A DNA stretch of 18,479 nt from Planctomycetota bacterium. GTDB taxonomy: Bacteria; Planctomycetota; PUPC01; DSUN01. The notes under the pieces are model-generated. The model saw only the letters and a list, made by a program, of their open reading frames with translations, did not search any database and was not told the origin of the DNA. Position 1 is the stretch's first letter; every line of letters starts with the position of its first letter. Below are positions 14,497-18,479 of the stretch, in pieces. The stretch is taken from assembly GCA_016872875.1 (NCBI GenBank), contig VGYW01000139.1:1-18479 (forward strand). Direction: 5' to 3'. Position numbers and translations under genes: made by a program.

Positions 14497-14579
14497 CACG
14501 GACAAACAAGTTTGTCCGTGGCACCCGATGTTACCCTTATCTGAACCACGGGTGCCACGCCCAAGCTTGTTTGGGCGTG
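14497..14579. repeat. Paired-hairpin palindrome with two different 24-nt hairpins
   Basis: Two 24-nt hairpins stand in mirror positions: 14497-14520 (11-bp stem CACGGACAAAC/GTTTGTCCGTG) and 14556-14579 (stem CACGCCCAA/TTGGGCGTG). Between them GTGGCACCCG (14518-14527) and CGGGTGCCAC (14549-14558) are perfect reverse complements. Everything is centred on 14538. The hairpin stems differ between the arms, but each remains self-complementary. Confidence 0.87.
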
Positions 14580-14625
14580 GGGGCAGGACAGTCCTTCACT
14601 TACCGCAACAGGAAGTGCTCAGTCG

Positions 14626-15612
14626 GTGAGAGGCATGTGGGACACGCTCATCCAGTTCATCCGGGCGCACGGGCGCTTCCTGGTGACCACGCACGAGCAC
14701 CCGGACGGGGACGCCATCGGCACGCAGGTCGGCCTCGCCCTGTTCCTGGAAGAGCTGGGCAAGGGCGCGCTCATGGCCAACCAGGACCCCGTGCCGCGCA
14801 TCTACAGGTTCCTGGACCCCGACGACCGCGTGCGGGCCTACAGGCCGGAGCGGGACGACGCGGAGCTCGCGGCCTGCGACGCGGCCATCGTGGTGGACGT
14901 TGCGACGCTGGAGCGGACGGGCCGCGTGGGCGAGGCGCTCAAACGCCTGGGGACGCCGCTCGCCTGCATTGACCACCACGTGACCAACGGCGGCTTCGCG
15001 GGGGTGAACGTGCTGGTGTCGGAGGCGGCCTCCGCGTCGTCGCTGGTCCTCGACCTCATCCGGACGCTCGGCCACCGGCCGAGCCGCCGCGTGGCCGAGG
15101 CGCTCTACGTGGGGCTGGCGACCGACACCGGCTGGTTCCGCTTCGCCAACGCGGCGCCGCAGGCGTACCGCGATGCCGCCGAGCTGGTCGCCGCGGGCGC
15201 CTATCCGCCCCGCGTCTACGAACTGGTCTACGAGGACCTCACGTGGGAGCGCACCCACCTCCTCGCCCGCGCCCTGGCCACCCTCAGGTCCGAGGCCGAC
15301 GGCCGCATCGCCTACGTGACCGTCACCCGCGCGATGTTCGAGGAGACGGGCGCCAACGACGAGGAGGTCGAGGGCTTCGTGGACAAGCTCCGCGAGCTTG
15401 GCGGGGTGGAGATCATCGCCATGTTCCGCGAGACGCCCCAGGGCGGCACACGGGTCAGCCTGCGTGCGAAGCACGACCTCGACGTCGGCTCGCTCGCCGC
15501 GCGCTTCGGCGGCGGAGGCCACCGCCGAGCCTCAGGAATCAACCTCGACGCGCCCCTCGCCTCTGCCGTCCCCCTCATCCTCGCCGCCGCCCGCGAATGT
15601 CTCGAGGCGTGA
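14626..15612 (+). CDS. DHH/DHHA1 phosphoesterase, NrnA-like oligoribonuclease/pAp phosphatase
   Basis: This 328-aa protein has the full set of DHH phosphoesterase motifs: THEHPDGDAIG (H23, D27, D29), VVDVATLER (D91), the name-giving IDHHVTN (D116, H117, H118), and TDTGWFRF (D167). A DHHA1 domain follows with GGGGHRRASG (295-304), which binds the substrate end. Size and motif order match NrnA, which degrades 2-5-nt RNA and, in several bacteria, 3'-phosphoadenosine-5'-phosphate. A RecJ-like or cyclic-dinucleotide (GdpP-type) role is less likely, as no extra domains are present. The start may be GTG 14626 (AGGAAG at 14610-14615) or ATG 14635. It stands alone after a palindromic gap. Confidence 0.88.
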   Translation: MRGMWDTLIQFIRAHGRFLVTTHEHPDGDAIGTQVGLALFLEELGKGALMANQDPVPRIYRFLDPDDRVRAYRPERDDAELAACDAAIVVDVATLERTGRVGEALKRLGTPLACIDHHVTNGGFAGVNVLVSEAASASSLVLDLIRTLGHRPSRRVAEALYVGLATDTGWFRFANAAPQAYRDAAELVAAGAYPPRVYELVYEDLTWERTHLLARALATLRSEADGRIAYVTVTRAMFEETGANDEEVEGFVDKLRELGGVEIIAMFRETPQGGTRVSLRAKHDLDVGSLAARFGGGGHRRASGINLDAPLASAVPLILAAARECLEA

Positions 15613-15658
15613 GATGCCAGTGGGGACCCTTCCCCTTCACGAAGCCAACGGCGCCCCT

Positions 15659-15687
15659 TTGCTTTTCCCGCTGCGCGCTGCTAGAAT
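15659..15687 (+). promoter_or_regulatory. Extended -10 promoter candidate for the GH5-like gene
   Basis: TGCTAGAAT (15679-15687) is an extended -10 element. TTGCTT (15659-15664) lies 17 bp before its hexamer. The leader would be about 15-20 nt, just covering GGAAGGGG before ATG 15709. Confidence 0.45.
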
Positions 15688-15708
15688 CGGCGCGACGGAA
15701 GGGGAATC

Positions 15709-17523
15709 ATGAGACGAATGCCGTTGCTGCACTGCTGGCTTGTTGTGGCGCTCTCCGCCTTCACCGCGGCGATGGGTGCGGAGGGGAGGCGTCCCAGAAT
15801 CCTGGATGTCCGTCCCTCGGCGGGCCAGGTGGGCACGTTCGAGGCCTTCGAGCTCACGCTGCGCCTCGACGCCGAGTTCGCAAACCCCTTCGACCCCGAT
15901 GAGATTGACGTGTGGGCGGACGTGGCCGACCCCACGGGCCGCGTCAGGAGAGTCCACGGCTTCATCCACCAGGACTACGCCCGCACGCTCAAGGACGGCA
16001 AGGAGCAGCTCGCCCCGCGCGGCGAGCGGGTCTGGAGGGTCCGCTACGCGCCGATGGCGCCGGGCGAGCACCGCTACCAGGCGTCCGTTCGCACGCGGGG
16101 CGGCGAGGCCAAGGCCGACCCGGGCGCCTTTGCCGCAGTCCCCTCAAAAAGCCCGGGCTTCATTCAGGTCAGCCCGCGGAACCCGCGCTACTTCGAGTTC
16201 TCAACCGGCCGCCCCTACTTCCCCATCGGCCACAACATCTGCTGGGCAGACTCGCAGCTCAAGACCTACGACTACGACGACTACTTCCGCAAGATGGCCG
16301 CCGCAAGCGAGAACTTCACCCGCATCTGGATGTGCTCCTGGAGCCTCGAGCTGGAGGGGAGCAAGCTGGACGACTACCGCCTCGACAACGCCTGGCGCCT
16401 CGATCACATCATCTCCTTCGCCCGCACCTACGGCATCCACTTCAAGCTCTGCTTCGACAACTTCTACGACTTCGCCCAGCGCCGCCACAGCCCCTATTGG
16501 CGCGCCCACGGCGGCCCGTGCGACAAGCCGGCCGACTTCTTCACCTCCGAGGCCGCCAAGGCCCACTACCGCCGCCGCCTCCGCTATATCACCGCACGCT
16601 GGGCTCACGCCCCACAAATCATGGCCTGGGAGTTCTGGAACGAGATGGACTACGCGCCCAGCGACCGCGGCAAGGTGCTCTCACGCAAGGAGCCCTACAT
16701 GCTCGAATGGACCGCCGCGATGGCCGCGGAGCTGCGGCGCCTCGACCCCTACGGCCACCTCGTCACCAACACCCTCGCCGCCTACACCGACTGGCCCGAG
16801 TTCTGGGCCATGCCCGCCCTCGACTTCGTCCAGCTCCACTCCTACATCTGCGACGACTGGGAGCCGACGCCGAAGCAGTACGACGCCGCGGCCATGGTGC
16901 TCGACCAGGCCCAGGACTTCGCCCAGTTCAAGAAGCCCTTCCTCATCGCCGAGTTCGGCTACCAGCCAAGCGGCGGCGTGAACCGCCTCAACAAGCTCGA
17001 CCGCACCGGCATCCACCTCCACACCGCGCTCTGGGCCTCGTGCCTCAGCGGCGCCGCGGGCGCCCCGATGCTCTGGTGGTGGGACGACTACGTGGAGCCG
17101 AACGACCTCTACTACCACTACCGCGCCCTCGGCCGCTTCCTGGCGGGGGTGGACTGGGCGGGCGAGGCCTGGGCGCCCGTCCGCGACGACGAGCGGACCA
17201 ACCTCCGCGTCGTCGGCCTCCGCACCGACGCCAGTGCCCTTCTCTGGTTCCAGGACCGCCGCAACACCTGGCACCGCCGCCTCGTCAAGGGCGAGCCGGT
17301 CCGCCTCCTCGAACCATTCACCTTCCAGCTCGACGGCATCCGGCCTGGACAGTACCGCGTCGAGTGGTTCGACACCTACGATGGCGCGGCGATCACGGAG
17401 GCGAAGGCCGCTGCCGATGAGAAGGGCCTGCCGATCGAGCTCTCCCGCCTGGTGAAGGCGCCGGACGTCGCCTGCCGCGTGGCTCCCTGGGCCGAGCCTC
17501 CCCTCCGCAGACCCTCATGGTGA
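15709..17523 (+). CDS. Secreted glycoside hydrolase with DUF5060 and GH5-like TIM barrel
   Basis: This 604-aa protein begins with a signal peptide (about 1-24, cleavage near AMGA-EG). Residues 30-145 resemble DUF5060, an Ig-like domain commonly placed before GH5-type or related barrels. Residues 155-480 are a TIM barrel of GH clan A style: RYFEFSTGRPYFPIGHNICW, FTRIWMCSW, then WEFWNEMDYAP with the acid/base N311-E312, LHSY (H377, Y379), and the nucleophile in FLIAEFGY (E415), followed by MLWWWDDY. The two glutamates at the ends of strands 4 and 7 are the expected retaining pair. About 100 further residues form a likely beta-sandwich end. The sugar target cannot be told; mannan, galactan or glucan are possible. 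AAGGGG lies just before the ATG. It is probably exported to the periplasm or cell surface and precedes another exported protein. Confidence 0.83.
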   Translation: MRRMPLLHCWLVVALSAFTAAMGAEGRRPRILDVRPSAGQVGTFEAFELTLRLDAEFANPFDPDEIDVWADVADPTGRVRRVHGFIHQDYARTLKDGKEQLAPRGERVWRVRYAPMAPGEHRYQASVRTRGGEAKADPGAFAAVPSKSPGFIQVSPRNPRYFEFSTGRPYFPIGHNICWADSQLKTYDYDDYFRKMAAASENFTRIWMCSWSLELEGSKLDDYRLDNAWRLDHIISFARTYGIHFKLCFDNFYDFAQRRHSPYWRAHGGPCDKPADFFTSEAAKAHYRRRLRYITARWAHAPQIMAWEFWNEMDYAPSDRGKVLSRKEPYMLEWTAAMAAELRRLDPYGHLVTNTLAAYTDWPEFWAMPALDFVQLHSYICDDWEPTPKQYDAAAMVLDQAQDFAQFKKPFLIAEFGYQPSGGVNRLNKLDRTGIHLHTALWASCLSGAAGAPMLWWWDDYVEPNDLYYHYRALGRFLAGVDWAGEAWAPVRDDERTNLRVVGLRTDASALLWFQDRRNTWHRRLVKGEPVRLLEPFTFQLDGIRPGQYRVEWFDTYDGAAITEAKAAADEKGLPIELSRLVKAPDVACRVAPWAEPPLRRPSW

Positions 17524-17550
17524 GCTCTCCCCTCGGTTTGACTGGCGAGC

Positions 17551-17579
17551 TTGCGCCACGCGCCGCCTCAAACTACAAT
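17551..17579 (+). promoter_or_regulatory. Promoter candidate for the next secreted-protein gene
   Basis: TTGCGC (17551-17556) and TACAAT (17574-17579) are separated by 17 bp in the 98-bp gap. The leader would be about 35 nt. The ribosome site is AAGGAGAG just before the ATG at 17622. Confidence 0.45.
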
Positions 17580-17621
17580 TCCAGTGTGTACGCTTCGCCT
17601 CCTGGGAAAAGGAGAGCCACG

Positions 17622-18479
17622 ATGAGTCGCCTGCTCGTCATCGCATGTCTTCTCCTCCACAGCCACGCGGGGGGCGCGGCGGAGCCGTTCGACTACTTCG
17701 CCAACTCCTGGAACGTGATCGGCCTGAAGGACTACCGCGACGGCGCCCGCGTGACGCCCGCCAACGAACTGCTCCTCGCGGGCAAGGCAAAGGTCACGAT
17801 TCGCTTCGGCCGCAACCTCACGCCCCTGAGCCGCGAGCAGACCAAGACCCTTCTCGATGGCTGGCTTCCCATCATCCTCCTCACCGCGCGCGACGGCGAC
17901 GTGCGCTACGACTTCACCCTCTGGGCCACCCCGCTTCCCACCTCGAAGGATTGGCAGAAGGCATTCGACTGGCCGACCGAGGGGGAGAACTTCCTCAACT
18001 GGATTCAGGCCAAGGCCACCAACACCGGCGCGGCTCAGGCCGAGGCCAAGCTGGCGATTGATGAGCGTGCGCCCCACCCCTTCACCTGGCCCCTCGCCCC
18101 AGCCCAAAGCGCCGAAGCCGTCGTTGTTGTCCCTTTCGTCCCTGTGGTCCCTGTAGTCCCTGTGGTCCCTTCCGCCGCTCCCACCAAAGAGGATGCCAAG
18201 CTCTGGCTCGACCGCACAACTGAGTTCTGGCGCAACCTTGTCCTCAAGGCCGCGCGAATCACCGTCCCGTGCAAGAAGGCCAATGAGGCGCTCCTCGCCG
18301 CCCACGTCTGCCAGCTCATCGCCAACGACCACGGCGTGCTCCACGGCGGCGAAGGCTTCTACGACGAGTTCTACATCCGCGACGGCGCCTATCAACTGAT
18401 GGAGCTTGAGGAGGCCGGCCTCGCCGATGCCGCGGCCAAGGCCGTCGCCGTCTACCTCAAGCGCCAGCGCCCCGACGGC
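17622..18479 (+). CDS. Secreted protein with six-hairpin-glycosidase-like motif (3'-truncated)
   Basis: An open frame runs from ATG 17622 to the last base of the window without a stop (286 codons so far). AAAAGGAGAG lies 5-6 nt upstream. Residues 1-20 are a signal peptide (MSRLLVIACLLLHSHAGGAA). Residues 21-160 look like a beta-rich N-terminal domain. From about residue 186 helices start (LWLDRTTEFWRNLV), followed by NEALLAAHVCQLIANDHG and EFYIRDGAYQLMELEEAGL (RDGAY at 253-257), then a helix ending KRQRPDG. The RDGAY-plus-RQRPDG pattern is typical of (alpha/alpha)6 six-hairpin glycosidases such as glucoamylase- or rhamnosidase-like enzymes. Exact family and substrate are unclear because the C-terminus is missing. 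Residues about 165-183 are a Val/Pro run from a 9-nt DNA repeat. It probably works with the upstream GH5-like protein on a polysaccharide. Confidence 0.72.
   Translation, partial: MSRLLVIACLLLHSHAGGAAEPFDYFANSWNVIGLKDYRDGARVTPANELLLAGKAKVTIRFGRNLTPLSREQTKTLLDGWLPIILLTARDGDVRYDFTLWATPLPTSKDWQKAFDWPTEGENFLNWIQAKATNTGAAQAEAKLAIDERAPHPFTWPLAPAQSAEAVVVVPFVPVVPVVPVVPSAAPTKEDAKLWLDRTTEFWRNLVLKAARITVPCKKANEALLAAHVCQLIANDHGVLHGGEGFYDEFYIRDGAYQLMELEEAGLADAAAKAVAVYLKRQRPDG
18129..18170. repeat. Five GTCCCT units with exact 9-nt period inside a coding sequence
   Basis: GTCCCT occurs at 18129, 18138, 18147, 18156 and 18165, each separated by a variable triplet (TTC, GTG, GTA, GTG). The period of three codons keeps the frame and encodes repeated Val-Pro-Val. 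The unit resembles the other pyrimidine-rich intergenic repeats in the window (GTCC, TCCCT words). Confidence 0.8.

Noticed and set aside
13384..14505. Minus-strand open frame of 373 codons opposite mdh
   Set aside because: The plus-strand product is clearly malate dehydrogenase. The antisense frame is His/Val/Ala-rich and starts in a repeat.
17568..18395. Minus-strand open frame of 275 codons with a D/R/H repeat
   Set aside because: It is antisense to the secreted plus-strand gene, which has a signal peptide, a ribosome site and a recognisable motif. The D/R/H run is only the reverse reading of the GTCCCT repeat.

Overview
The window looks like a chromosomal piece of a high-GC bacterium from the Planctomycetota or a neighbouring PVC-type lineage, probably known from a metagenome. 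This rests on a secreted three-haem PD40 protein with a hydrazine-synthase-alpha-like middle region, several secreted sugar-active proteins, a TMTC-like glycosyltransferase, and intergenic gaps filled with palindromic repeats. No 16S gene, tRNA or other taxonomic marker is present, so this is inference.

Layout. (1) 1-3507, plus strand: the C-terminal part of a large secreted protein with a CBM9/DOMON-like end, then an orphan Phd/YefM-type antitoxin overlapping a neutral-ceramidase-like hydrolase gene. (2) 3508-4381: 874 bp without a gene, packed with direct and inverted repeats, including a four-tier palindrome of about 385 bp. (3) 4382-11820, minus strand: five genes read right to left, namely a small coiled-coil/winged-helix protein, the three-haem PD40 protein, RNase III (rnc), an unrecognised 372-aa protein and a TMTC-like membrane glycosyltransferase. 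Every gap between them holds a palindromic element. (4) 11821-12334: a divergent promoter region with another nested palindrome. (5) 12335-18479, plus strand: isocitrate dehydrogenase and malate dehydrogenase overlapping by 4 bp, a palindrome-filled gap, an NrnA-like DHH phosphoesterase, a secreted DUF5060/GH5-like glycosidase, and the start of a second secreted protein with a six-hairpin-glycosidase-like motif that runs off the window.

Functionally the genes are mixed: central carbon metabolism (icd-mdh), RNA processing (rnc, nrnA-like), envelope or exported functions, and polysaccharide degradation at the right end. I do not see a defence island, phage, insertion sequence, CRISPR array or biosynthetic cluster.

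The most unusual feature is the set of palindromic elements. Almost every non-overlapping gap longer than 100 bp has one. Each is built as hairpin-spacer-hairpin in mirror image, often with two to four coaxial tiers. In at least three elements the two arms differ by paired changes that keep each local hairpin intact. Two related low-complexity or palindromic insertions lie in frame inside coding sequences. They resemble REP/REPIN-type elements in architecture, but no RAYT transposase is visible here.
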